NCBI GenBank assembly: GCA_026393775.1
Contig: JAPKZM010000138.1
Coordinates: 1 to 6,493 of the forward strand
Origin: Candidatus Aminicenantota bacterium
GTDB lineage: Bacteria; Acidobacteriota; Aminicenantia; UBA2199
Direction of reading: 5' to 3'
DNA: 6,493 nt
The position numbers and the translations under genes are program-made. Below, one piece after another: positions 1 to 6,344 of the stretch (position 1 is its first letter; the number at the start of each line of letters is the position of its first letter). Below the pieces are notes generated by a model. The model had not been told where the DNA came from. It made no database searches and saw only the letters and a list, made by a program, of their open reading frames with translations.

Positions 1-604
1 ATCCGTATTGCTCTTCATTCAGAGGAATGTTTAAAAAATCGGCGTCCCCTTTTTCATAACGCGACGCAGCAAATAAGTCCGAAAAATCAATGCTTTCGGC
101 TTTGATTAATGGGCAGGTGGCGTCAAAAAAGAAAAGATTCTTGCGCATGGTCAAGCCCGAGAGGGACCGGGCAAAATCGGGGCTGGTTAGGGGGCCGCTG
201 GCGATGACCAGGGGGAGATCGGCGGTTGGAATTTCCTTCACTTCCTGGCGCTTGATGGTGACCCCGGGCAGGGCGGTTAATTCCCCGGTGATGGCCGCGG
301 CCAACTGCATCCGGTCGACGGACAGGCTGTTCCCGGCCGGGACCTTGAATTTTTCGGCGTGGCGCAAAAAAAAGGAATCGAGCGTTTTCAATTCCCGCTT
401 CAATAGCCCCGATGCGGAAGTGATCTCGTTGGAACCCAGTGAATTGCTGCAAACCATTTCAGCCAAGAAATCGCTGCCATGGGCTTCGGTCATCACCAGC
501 GGCCGCATTTCGTGCAGATCCACCGCAATGCCCTGCTTGGCGATCTGGTAAGCAGCCTCGACTCCGGCCAGACCGCCGCCGATGACGGTGATCTTGCTTT
601 TCAC
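1..604 (-). CDS. trmFO: Methylenetetrahydrofolate--tRNA-(uracil-5-)-methyltransferase TrmFO, N-terminal part (3' end beyond window)
   Basis: TrmFO makes 5-methyluridine at position 54 in the T-loop of tRNA in the cytoplasm, using methylenetetrahydrofolate as carbon donor and FAD as cofactor. My translation gives 201 complete codons. Residues 9-14 (GGGLAG) are the FAD-binding Rossmann motif close to the N-terminus, followed by EMRP at 32-35. VCSNSL at 51-56 carries Cys52, which matches the conserved cysteine of this family (Cys53 in B. subtilis). PAGNSLSVDR, ASGPLTS and SRYEKGDADFLN are further TrmFO landmarks. The family is about 435-450 residues long, so a little under half is present. The start is taken as GTG at 604-602, which overlaps the topA stop in GTGA. 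No convincing Shine-Dalgarno sequence precedes it, so translation is probably coupled to topA. The next in-frame ATG is codon 33, inside the FAD domain, so it cannot be the start. The related GidA/MnmG is less likely because it lacks the EMRP and VCSNSL signatures. Confidence 0.95.
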   Translation of the reverse strand, partial: MKSKITVIGGGLAGVEAAYQIAKQGIAVDLHEMRPLVMTEAHGSDFLAEMVCSNSLGSNEITSASGLLKRELKTLDSFFLRHAEKFKVPAGNSLSVDRMQLAAAITGELTALPGVTIKRQEVKEIPTADLPLVIASGPLTSPDFARSLSGLTMRKNLFFFDATCPLIKAESIDFSDLFAASRYEKGDADFLNIPLNEEQYG

Positions 605-2694
605 CTTTTTTGGATGAACTTGCATTCAGGATAGCCGGTACAGCCGACAAAATAGCGCCTGGTTTTGCGCGAAAATCTCTTGGTCAGGGGCTTGTTGCAC
701 TGGGGACAGGCGCCCAATTCTTCCTGGCTGGTTTCGATATGCTTGCAGGCCGGGAACCCCGAACAGCCGATGAAGTATTGCCCGGTTTTGCGGGAATATC
801 TCTTGATCAAGGGCTTGGCGCATAAGGGGCATTTTTTTTCCTGGATCTCATCGGGATTGATTTTTTCATCCTTCAGCGTGACCCGGGCCGTGTACTTGCA
901 TTCGGGGTAGCGGGAACAGCCGATGAACCAGCCCCTGGTCTTAAGGGAATATTTTTTCAGCAGGTCGCCGCCGCACTTAGGGCATTTTCCCCCGGTCAGC
1001 AGCTCCACTTTCTTCCCGTTCTTGACCTTGGCCAGGTCCAGCGCCAATTTTTTATAGAACTGATCAATCCCGGTCACCCAATCCAGCTCGCCTTCGGCTA
1101 CCTGATCGAGTTTTTTTTCCAGCTCGGCGGTGAAATTGAAGTTCATGATGTCCTTGAAATTTTCTTCCAAATAATCGACGACATTGATTCCCAAGTCGGT
1201 GGGAACAAATTTCTTTTCCTCGCTGTAAACGTACTCCCGCTTGTTGAGCGTCTCGATGATCTTGGCGTAGGTGGAGGGGCGGCCAATGCCTTTTTCCTCC
1301 AGCACCTTGACCAACGACGCTTCATTGTAGCGGGCCGGCGGCTTGGTGAAATTCTGCTTGTCGTCGATGGCGAGCAATTTCAGGATCTCTTTCTCCGGCA
1401 GCAGCGGCAGGACGGTCTGCTCGCCCTCGCCCTTGGCCAGGGCCAGGAAGCCCTTGAATTTGATTATCTCGCCCTTGGTCACGAACAGGTAAAGGCCGTT
1501 CCGGACATCAAACTGGGTTTCCTCAATCTCGGCCGCGGCCATCTGCGAGGCGAAAAAACGTTCCCAGATCAATTGATAAATCTTCATTTGGCTTGGGTTC
1601 AGATCGGCCTTGATGTCTTCCGGCGCGTGAAAGGGGGTGCTGGGACGGATGCATTCATGGGCATCCTGAATTTTGGACTTCATTTTGAACGTGTTAGCCG
1701 CAACCGGGTAAAACTTCTTGCCCAAGCTGGATACGATGTACTCCCGGGCCAGGTCGCGGGCCTGATCGGAGACGCGGAAAGAATCGGTGCGCATGTAGGT
1801 GATCAAACCGGTGGTCTCGCCGCCGTGGATATTCACGCCCTCATACAGCTGCTGTGCCAGCTGCATGGTTTTTTTCACCGGAAACTTGAAGCGGCGGAAG
1901 GCTTCCTGCTGCAGGGTTGAAGTGATCAAGGGCGGAAGGGGTTTACGCTTTTTCAGCTTCTTTTGGATGCGATCGAGCACGTATGGATTCTGTTTTAATT
2001 CGGCCAGCACGGAGTCGCAGGCATCCCGGGAGACGATTTTCACATTTTTGCCGTCGCATTTTTCCAGCTTGCTGGTAAAAGAAGGCGGTTGGCTTCCTTC
2101 CAGCTCAACGGCGATGGTCCAGTACTCCTCGGAAACAAAGGCCCTGATCTCCTTTTCCCGTTCCACGATAATTTTCAGAGCGATGGATTGCACACGCCCG
2201 GCCGACAGCGGCCCGCCGATCTTTCTCTGTAGAACCGGGCTGATCTTATACCCGGCCAGGCGATCCAGCAACCGGCGCATTTGCTGGGAATTCACCTTGC
2301 GGGGGTCGATAGCCAAGGGATTTTCGACCGCCGCCAGGATGGCGGAGCGGGTGATTTCATTAAAAAGCACCCTGAAGATATGCTCGTTGTCCTTTTTTAG
2401 AATCTCCTGCAAATGAAAAGCGATGGCTTCCCCCTCACGGTCCGGGTCCGACGCCAGCAAGATCTTGTCTGCTTTTTGCGCGAGCTGATGCAAATCCCTG
2501 ATCACCTGGGCTTTCCCGGGCAAATCGACGTAAAAAGGCTTGTAATTGTTTTTCAAATCAATTCCCAGGACCTTGACCGGCAGGTCGCGGATGTGCCCCA
2601 TCGATGAACTGATCATGAACCCGTCGCCCAGGTACTTGGAGATGGTATTCGACTTGGCAGGAGATTCGACAATAACCAATGTTTTTTTAGCCAT
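601..2694 (-). CDS. topA: DNA topoisomerase I (type IA), with three C-terminal zinc fingers
   Basis: TopA relaxes negative supercoils by passing one strand through a transient break, with a 5'-phosphotyrosine link. The 697-residue protein is complete and close in length to B. subtilis TopA. The Toprim domain (about 1-150) shows Glu10 in VIVESPAK and the metal-binding D83-x-D85-x-E87 in DPDREGEAIAFHL. LSAGRVQS lies at 163-170. The catalytic tyrosine is Tyr300 in GLITYMRTDS, the counterpart of E. coli Tyr319. GIGRPSTYA (about 469-477) is also intact. The C-terminus has three four-cysteine zinc fingers: C571/574/593/599, C622/625/644/650 and C663/666/685/691. The ATG at 2694 overlaps the dprA stop by 8 bases (ATGGCTAA) and has AAGGA six bases upstream. 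The stop overlaps the trmFO start. All catalytic residues I can identify are present, so it should be active. Confidence 0.98.
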   Translation of the reverse strand: MAKKTLVIVESPAKSNTISKYLGDGFMISSSMGHIRDLPVKVLGIDLKNNYKPFYVDLPGKAQVIRDLHQLAQKADKILLASDPDREGEAIAFHLQEILKKDNEHIFRVLFNEITRSAILAAVENPLAIDPRKVNSQQMRRLLDRLAGYKISPVLQRKIGGPLSAGRVQSIALKIIVEREKEIRAFVSEEYWTIAVELEGSQPPSFTSKLEKCDGKNVKIVSRDACDSVLAELKQNPYVLDRIQKKLKKRKPLPPLITSTLQQEAFRRFKFPVKKTMQLAQQLYEGVNIHGGETTGLITYMRTDSFRVSDQARDLAREYIVSSLGKKFYPVAANTFKMKSKIQDAHECIRPSTPFHAPEDIKADLNPSQMKIYQLIWERFFASQMAAAEIEETQFDVRNGLYLFVTKGEIIKFKGFLALAKGEGEQTVLPLLPEKEILKLLAIDDKQNFTKPPARYNEASLVKVLEEKGIGRPSTYAKIIETLNKREYVYSEEKKFVPTDLGINVVDYLEENFKDIMNFNFTAELEKKLDQVAEGELDWVTGIDQFYKKLALDLAKVKNGKKVELLTGGKCPKCGGDLLKKYSLKTRGWFIGCSRYPECKYTARVTLKDEKINPDEIQEKKCPLCAKPLIKRYSRKTGQYFIGCSGFPACKHIETSQEELGACPQCNKPLTKRFSRKTRRYFVGCTGYPECKFIQKR
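622..984 (-). repeat. Three degenerate zinc-finger repeats at the 3' end of topA
   Basis: Three protein-level repeats lie at 898-984, 745-831 and 622-708. Each has exactly the spacing Cys-X2-Cys-X18-Cys-X5-Cys. The second and third are most alike, sharing KPL, a basic RxSRKT stretch and a YF(I/V)GC turn. Such repeats are typical of TopA tails and help bind single-stranded DNA or RNA polymerase in characterised homologues. The linker between fingers 1 and 2 is 22 residues, and that between 2 and 3 is 12. They are divergent in nucleotide sequence, so this is old duplication inside the gene and not a recent tandem repeat. Confidence 0.85.
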
Positions 2695-3775
2695 AAGTCA
2701 TCCTTCGGTAGCCGCCCGCTTCTTCAACAAGCAAATTTTTTAAAACCAATCCCATTAAAAGCGAAATAATTTCCGCTGCCGACCAATTGAGCGCTTCTAC
2801 CAAAAAGTCGATATCTTTTAACTCATTTTCCCCGCACAAGTCAAGTATTTTTTTTTCCTTGAACGAGAGCGACACCTTGATTTGCGGCCGCAGCGGGCGG
2901 TTCAGCCCAAACTCGTCAAGCAAATCCGCGGAATTCTGGATCAATTTGGCGCCCTGCTGCAGCAAATAATTTGTTCCCTGGCTCAAAGACGAATCAATGT
3001 TGCCCGGGACCGCCATCACGTCGCGGTTTTGTTCCAGGGCGAGCCTGGCCGTGATCAGTGAACCGCTGCGCAGCGCCGCTTCCACGATCAGAACCGCCTG
3101 GGCGATGCCGGCGATGATGCGATTGCGGATGGGAAAGAGAAACGGCCGGGGGATGACGTCCAGGGGAAATTCGCTGATGATGCCGCCCTGGTCGATGATC
3201 TTTTTTATCAGGATCATGTTGCCCTGGGGATACAAATGGAGCAAGCCCCCGGCATTGACCCCGATGGTCCCGGAATTTTCTCTGACCGCCAGCCGGTGGG
3301 CCATGGAATCAATGCCATAGGCCATGCCGGAAACAACGACCAGCCCCGCCCGGCAGCAATCAGGCAGGATCCTGTTCAAGGCGCTTTGCCCGTACGCGCT
3401 GCCGCGCCGGGAACCGACGACGGCCAATTTTTTCTTGACTAAAACTTCCCGATTGCCGGTAAAATAGATAAAGTCAGGGGGATCGTATATTTGTCCCAGC
3501 AAAGGAGGAAAATCTTTCTCCTCCCGGAAAATGATTTGCACATGGTTTTTTTCCAGCCGCGCCACCTCGTTTTCGGCGGCGCTCCAGCCGCGTCCACGCA
3601 CGACCTTGATTTCAGCCGGCAGAAGACCGATCAGCTCCAGCTGCCGCGCTCCCAGGCAAAAAAAATCATCGGTGCTGACTCTGTTCTTGAGCAAATAAAG
3701 CCTGGCCTTTGGGTTTTTAAAAGTCAGCAGGTGAAAAGCGACCCGTTTTAACTGCCCTTCATCGAACTCAACCAT
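2687..3775 (-). CDS. dprA: DNA-processing protein DprA (Smf), RecA loader on single-stranded DNA
   Basis: DprA binds incoming single-stranded DNA and loads RecA during natural transformation. It is also found in many bacteria not known to be competent, where it may serve recombination. From the ATG the protein has 362 residues, a normal length. An N-terminal region (about 1-75) precedes the Rossmann-like DNA-binding core. Core motifs are VVGSRR (119-124), SGMAYGID (149-156), FPIRNRIIAG (214-223) and EAALRSGSLITARLALEQ (from 232), followed by AVPGNI and GTNYLLQQGAKL. The tail (about 304-358) looks like the DprA winged-helix domain. The loop GVNAGGLLHLYPQGN replaces the more usual GxGLDxxYPxxN, so the common Asp is missing. 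I chose ATG at 3775 because it overlaps the HU-like gene's stop in ATGGTTGA, just as topA overlaps dprA. GAGGG lies only 2 bases before it, and an in-frame TTG at 3784 would add three residues, so the start is uncertain. It is the second gene of the operon. Confidence 0.95.
   Translation of the reverse strand: MVEFDEGQLKRVAFHLLTFKNPKARLYLLKNRVSTDDFFCLGARQLELIGLLPAEIKVVRGRGWSAAENEVARLEKNHVQIIFREEKDFPPLLGQIYDPPDFIYFTGNREVLVKKKLAVVGSRRGSAYGQSALNRILPDCCRAGLVVVSGMAYGIDSMAHRLAVRENSGTIGVNAGGLLHLYPQGNMILIKKIIDQGGIISEFPLDVIPRPFLFPIRNRIIAGIAQAVLIVEAALRSGSLITARLALEQNRDVMAVPGNIDSSLSQGTNYLLQQGAKLIQNSADLLDEFGLNRPLRPQIKVSLSFKEKKILDLCGENELKDIDFLVEALNWSAAEIISLLMGLVLKNLLVEEAGGYRRMTYG
2701..2705 (-). promoter_or_regulatory. 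Ribosome binding site of topA inside dprA
   Basis: AAGGA on the minus strand lies six bases before the topA ATG at 2694, within the last codons of dprA. It supports this ATG and the 8-base gene overlap. Confidence 0.7.
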
Positions 3776-4049
3776 TTCCCTCAAACTTGCGCTTCAAATT
3801 CTCCGCCGGGATAAACTTGACTATTTTGGTTGGGGCAATGATCATGGGCTGACGGGTGATTGGATTAATGACCCTTTTCTTATTTTTCTTTTTTATGATC
3901 AAGGTTCCGAATTTGGAAAGCACCAGTTTACGACCTTGGCCAAGGTTTTCCAGGGCGACTTCAATGAACAGGTCGATAAAATTATAGGCTTCATATTTTT
4001 TAATGGAAATGCGTTTGGCGATTTCTTCAGCCAGGTATTTTTTGTTCAT
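3768..4049 (-). CDS. HU/IHF-family nucleoid DNA-binding protein, divergent
   Basis: HU/IHF proteins are small dimers that bend and compact DNA in the nucleoid. This gene encodes 93 residues, close to the usual 90-95. The N-terminal helices (about 3-40) are followed by KFGTL at 46-50, matching GFGTF of HU, and then a very basic beta-arm (KKKNKKR, 53-59). INP at 61-63 keeps the proline that intercalates into DNA in HU and IHF (Pro63 in E. coli HU). IVKFIPAENLKRKF matches the C-terminal strand and helix. Two consensus positions differ: GFGTF has Lys in place of the first Gly, and the GRNPxTG turn reads VINPITR. It is therefore not a canonical HU and I give no symbol. The start is the ATG at 4049 because a full AGGAGG sits five bases before it; an upstream ATG would add ten residues without such a site. 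It heads the dprA-topA-trmFO operon. It looks more AT-rich than its neighbours. Confidence 0.9.
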   Translation of the reverse strand: MNKKYLAEEIAKRISIKKYEAYNFIDLFIEVALENLGQGRKLVLSKFGTLIIKKKNKKRVINPITRQPMIIAPTKIVKFIPAENLKRKFEGNG

Positions 4050-4054
4050 ATGGA

Positions 4055-4060
4055 CCTCCT
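4055..4060 (-). promoter_or_regulatory. Consensus ribosome binding site of the HU-like gene
   Basis: AGGAGG on the minus strand, five bases before ATG at 4049. It fixes the start of the HU-like gene and is the best Shine-Dalgarno site of the leftward operon. Confidence 0.85.
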
Positions 4061-4067
4061 GCTTAAG

Positions 4068-4098
4068 ATTATGTAACATAGGGAAAATGAAAAGTCAA
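4068..4098 (-). promoter_or_regulatory. Candidate promoter of the HU-dprA-topA-trmFO operon
   Basis: On the minus strand TTGACT (4098-4093, five of six to TTGACA) is followed after 19 bases by CATAAT (4073-4068, five of six to TATAAT). The spacer is longer than the ideal 17. With 17 bases the -10 would be the poor TACATA. If CATAAT is used, transcription would begin near 4061, leaving a leader of only about 12 bases that starts almost at AGGAGG. The position upstream of the first gene is right, but the match is imperfect. Confidence 0.4.
4070..4080. promoter_or_regulatory. Perfect 11-base palindrome, possible operator
   Basis: TATGT-A-ACATA has two five-base arms around one base. It overlaps the candidate -10 element of the leftward operon, where a repressor site would be expected. 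The arms are short and AT-rich, so chance is a real alternative. No second copy was noticed in the window. Confidence 0.25.
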
Positions 4099-4183
4099 GC
4101 AATAATGAGCTTTTCCAACAAAATTTCCCCGCTGGCGTTCCATTGCCATAAAAAACGATTTGCCCGAAAATTCCGAAGCCGGA

Positions 4184-4212
4184 TTGACTTTCAATACCGG
4201 AATAGTTATATT
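4184..4212 (+). promoter_or_regulatory. Sigma-70-type promoter of the DUF362-CDF genes
   Basis: TTGACT at 4184-4189 and TATATT at 4207-4212 are separated by exactly 17 bases. Each matches the consensus hexamer at five of six positions. Transcription should start near 4219, giving a leader of about 50 bases before the ATG at 4270. I see no strong hairpin or riboswitch-like structure in that leader. Confidence 0.7.
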
Positions 4213-4252
4213 TCTGATTTCGCTGCGACAAATTCACGCAAGGCCAACCAAC

Positions 4253-4258
4253 GAGGAG
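4253..4258 (+). promoter_or_regulatory. Ribosome binding site of the DUF362 gene
   Basis: GAGGAG lies 11 bases before the ATG at 4270. The spacing is a little long, but no closer start codon exists in the frame. The open frame runs upstream to 4003, but that part crosses the promoter and the opposite-strand HU-like gene, so it is not used. Confidence 0.65.
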
Positions 4259-4269
4259 CAAGACCACCA

Positions 4270-5334
4270 ATGAAAGAGAACGTTTTTTTCATTCACATTG
4301 TTGATGGCGAAGCCGACGAACTGATCTGTCAAAAGCTCGAAAGGGCCATCAAGGCCAACGACTGGCTTGCTTTTGTCAAGAACCAGGATTTGGTGGCCTT
4401 TAAGACCCATTTCGGCGAGGAAAATACCCAAGGGTATGTCCGCCCACTGAATTTTTTCATGCTGGGCAGGCTGGTCAAGGAAAAAAATGCCCGGCCATTC
4501 CTGACCGATACGGCCACCCTGTATAGCGGCCTGCGCGCCAATGCCGTCGGCCATATCGAGCTGGCCCAGCGCCACGGTTTCAGTTATGAAAGCACACAAA
4601 TTCCCCTGATTATGGCCGACGGCCTGACCGGCGACGAGGAAATCGACGTGAACATCCCGGGCCGGCTTTATCAAAAAGTCAAGATCGCCTCGCTGATCGT
4701 CAAGGCCCAGTCCCTGGTGCTGGTCTCGCATTTCACCGGCCATATGGTTTCGGGTTTCGGCGGAGCATTGAAAAACATGGGCATGGGCTGCTCGAGCCGC
4801 CGCGGCAAACTCGCCCAGCATTCGACCGCCACGCCCTCGGTCAAGAAAAAAAAGTGCACGGGCTGCGGCGCTTGCATCACCTGGTGCCCCGCCCAGGCCA
4901 TCACCTTGAAGGAGGAAATCGCTCAAATCGACAAAAAAAAATGCATCGGCTGCGCCGAATGCCTTACCGTCTGCCGCTTCGACGCCGTCGGCTACAACTG
5001 GTCCGAAACCTACGAACAGTTGCAGCGCAAAATCGTCGAACATGCCTGGGGCGTGGCCCTGGCCAAGCCAGGCAAGGCCCTGTACATCAATTTTTTGAAC
5101 CGCATCAGCAAGGACTGCGACTGCATGGGCGGCTACAAGAAAATCTCCCCGGACATCGGCGTGCTGATTGCCTTCGATCCGGTGGCCCTTGATGCCGCCT
5201 CACTAGACCTGGTGGAGCGGAAAACCGGTAAACTCCTCTCGCAGCTGTCCTATGACATCCCCTATCGCGTGCAGATCGACTATGCCCGGGAAATCGGTTT
5301 TGGCAATCCCGATTACCGGCTTGTCGAAATATAA
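4270..5334 (+). CDS. DUF362-domain protein with two [4Fe-4S] ferredoxin motifs
   Basis: This 354-residue protein belongs to the DUF362 family, whose biochemical role is not established for this branch. The DUF362 part comes first (about 1-190). It has an ADGL motif near 116-119, a SHFTGHMVSGFGGALKNMG stretch (153-171) and GCSSRRGKLAQH (173-184) with Cys174. Next is a bacterial-ferredoxin segment: C196-x2-C199-x2-C202-x3-C206-Pro, and C225-x2-C228-x2-C231-x3-C235. The second motif lacks the usual proline after its last Cys. After the clusters the DUF362 fold resumes, with KDCDCMGGY (Cys283, Cys285) and AFDPVALDAASLDL (301-314), both typical of the family. There is no signal peptide or membrane segment, so it should be cytoplasmic. 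It probably carries two [4Fe-4S] clusters for electron transfer. It is the first gene of a rightward unit and is followed closely by a CDF transporter. The family is common in anaerobes. Confidence 0.9.
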   Translation: MKENVFFIHIVDGEADELICQKLERAIKANDWLAFVKNQDLVAFKTHFGEENTQGYVRPLNFFMLGRLVKEKNARPFLTDTATLYSGLRANAVGHIELAQRHGFSYESTQIPLIMADGLTGDEEIDVNIPGRLYQKVKIASLIVKAQSLVLVSHFTGHMVSGFGGALKNMGMGCSSRRGKLAQHSTATPSVKKKKCTGCGACITWCPAQAITLKEEIAQIDKKKCIGCAECLTVCRFDAVGYNWSETYEQLQRKIVEHAWGVALAKPGKALYINFLNRISKDCDCMGGYKKISPDIGVLIAFDPVALDAASLDLVERKTGKLLSQLSYDIPYRVQIDYAREIGFGNPDYRLVEI

Positions 5335-5358
5335 AAAATTGCATTCGCACCTGGGCGC

Positions 5359-6279
5359 ATGAATCACAGACACGATCCAGCCTTGGGCAAATACGACCGG
5401 GCCTTCGGTATCGGCATCGCTCTGAACATCGCTTACGTCATCGGCGAAGGCCTGTTCGGGGTCGTCTCCGGTTCATTGGCATTGCTGGCCGATGCCGGGC
5501 ACAACCTCAGCGACGTCCTCGGGCTGCTGCTAGCCTGGGGGGCGAGCTATCTGTCGCGGCGCAAGCCATCGGAACGCCGCACTTACGGCTGGCACGGTTC
5601 ATCCATCCTGGCCGCCATGCTGAACGCGGTCATCCTGCTGCTGGCTGTCGGCGCCATCGCCTGGGAAGCCATCAAACGATTGGCTCACCCCGCCCCGGTT
5701 GCCGGGAAGACGGTCGTCGCCGTGGCCATCATCGGCATGATCGTCAATACGGTCACGGCCATATTGTTCAGGTCGGGGCGAAAAGACGATCTCAACATCC
5801 GCGGCGCTTTCCTGCACATGGCCGCCGACGCGGCCGTATCGGCGGGCGTCGTTGTGGCCGGCGTGCTTATTTTGCTGAGCGGCTGGCTCTGGCTCGACCC
5901 GGTCCTGAGCCTGCTCATCGCCGCAGTCATTCTCACAGGCACCTGGGGGCTATTGCGCGAATCGTTGAACCTTGTCCTGGACGCGGTTCCCGCCGCCATC
6001 GCCCCCGGGGCGGTCGAGTCCTACCTGCGAAATCTCCCGGGCGTCAGCGCCGTTCACGACCTGCACATCTGGGGCATGAGCACAAGCGAGACCGCACTGA
6101 CCGCGCACCTGGTCAAGGTCGCGGCCGACGATGACGATGCGCTGATCGCCCAAGCCAGCCGCGAGCTGCACGAGCGCTTCAAGATCGCCCATACCACCCT
6201 GCAATGGGAGCGCAGCGCCGCTCACTGCCCCAACGGACCGGCATGCAAGGCCGGCGACGAAGACCAGATGGTGAAATAA
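5359..6279 (+). CDS. Cation diffusion facilitator (CDF) family metal exporter, probably zinc
   Basis: CDF proteins are inner-membrane dimers that exchange cytoplasmic Zn2+ (or Cd2+, Co2+) for protons. This one has 306 residues, the usual size, and resembles the CzcD/ZitB group. About six membrane segments can be seen, at roughly 15-35, 38-62, 80-102, 116-137, 152-174 and 179-199. The transport site has H48-x3-D52 in the second segment (ADAGHNLSDV) and H153-x3-D157 in the fifth (LHMAADAAVS). This HD/HD set is the zinc/cadmium type, unlike the DD/DD set of manganese or iron CDFs. The cytoplasmic C-terminal domain has VHDLHIWGMS (232-241) and His250, which bind zinc at the dimer interface in homologues. 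The tail holds HC at 289-290 and Cys296. The ATG at 5359 has no clear Shine-Dalgarno site. It lies 24 bases after the DUF362 stop, so it probably depends on that transcript. It looks GC-richer than its neighbours. Confidence 0.93.
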   Translation: MNHRHDPALGKYDRAFGIGIALNIAYVIGEGLFGVVSGSLALLADAGHNLSDVLGLLLAWGASYLSRRKPSERRTYGWHGSSILAAMLNAVILLLAVGAIAWEAIKRLAHPAPVAGKTVVAVAIIGMIVNTVTAILFRSGRKDDLNIRGAFLHMAADAAVSAGVVVAGVLILLSGWLWLDPVLSLLIAAVILTGTWGLLRESLNLVLDAVPAAIAPGAVESYLRNLPGVSAVHDLHIWGMSTSETALTAHLVKVAADDDDALIAQASRELHERFKIAHTTLQWERSAAHCPNGPACKAGDEDQMVK

Positions 6280-6288
6280 AAAAAAAGA

Positions 6289-6317
6289 TTGAAATTTTAT
6301 TTCTGATATGTTATAAA
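6289..6317 (+). promoter_or_regulatory. Strong sigma-70-type promoter of the STAS-domain gene
   Basis: TTGAAA (6289-6294) and TATAAA (6312-6317) are 17 bases apart, each five of six to consensus. TG at 6309-6310 with one base before the hexamer makes an extended -10. A run of nine A at 6278-6286 just upstream resembles an UP element. Transcription should begin near 6324, about 21 bases before the ATG. No intrinsic terminator separates it from the CDF gene, so readthrough is possible. Confidence 0.75.
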
Positions 6318-6331
6318 TGTTTCGTTAAGGC

Positions 6332-6337
6332 AAGGAG
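6332..6337 (+). promoter_or_regulatory. Ribosome binding site of the STAS-domain gene
   Basis: AAGGAG with seven bases to the ATG at 6345, an ideal arrangement that fixes the start of a gene seen only in part. Confidence 0.85.
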
Positions 6338-6344
6338 AAGCAAA

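Noticed and set aside
459..650. A short minus-strand frame across the topA-trmFO junction
   Set aside because: It is out of frame with trmFO. The true frame begins at GTG 604 and gives the FAD motif directly.
1799..2416. A 205-codon open frame on the plus strand inside topA
   Set aside because: It lies opposite intact TopA motifs including the catalytic tyrosine region, has no convincing ribosome site and its translation is serine/arginine-rich without family features.
4050..4079. A ten-residue N-terminal extension of the HU-like protein
   Set aside because: The AGGAGG sits just before ATG 4049, inside the extension, and HU proteins usually begin at this point with MNK.
4003..4269. An upstream extension of the DUF362 frame by 89 codons
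   Set aside because: It would cover the promoter at 4184-4212 and the start of the opposite-strand HU-like gene, and its translation has no DUF362 similarity. The ATG at 4270 has a ribosome site.
4234..5043. A 269-codon open frame on the minus strand opposite the DUF362 gene
   Set aside because: It is antisense to a protein with clear ferredoxin and DUF362 motifs. Its translation is low-complexity and resembles no family, and the frame is a by-product of codon bias.
6280..6344. A possible intrinsic terminator after the CDF gene
   Set aside because: There is an A-run but no GC-rich hairpin followed by T residues on the plus strand. The A-run fits better as an UP-like element of the next promoter.
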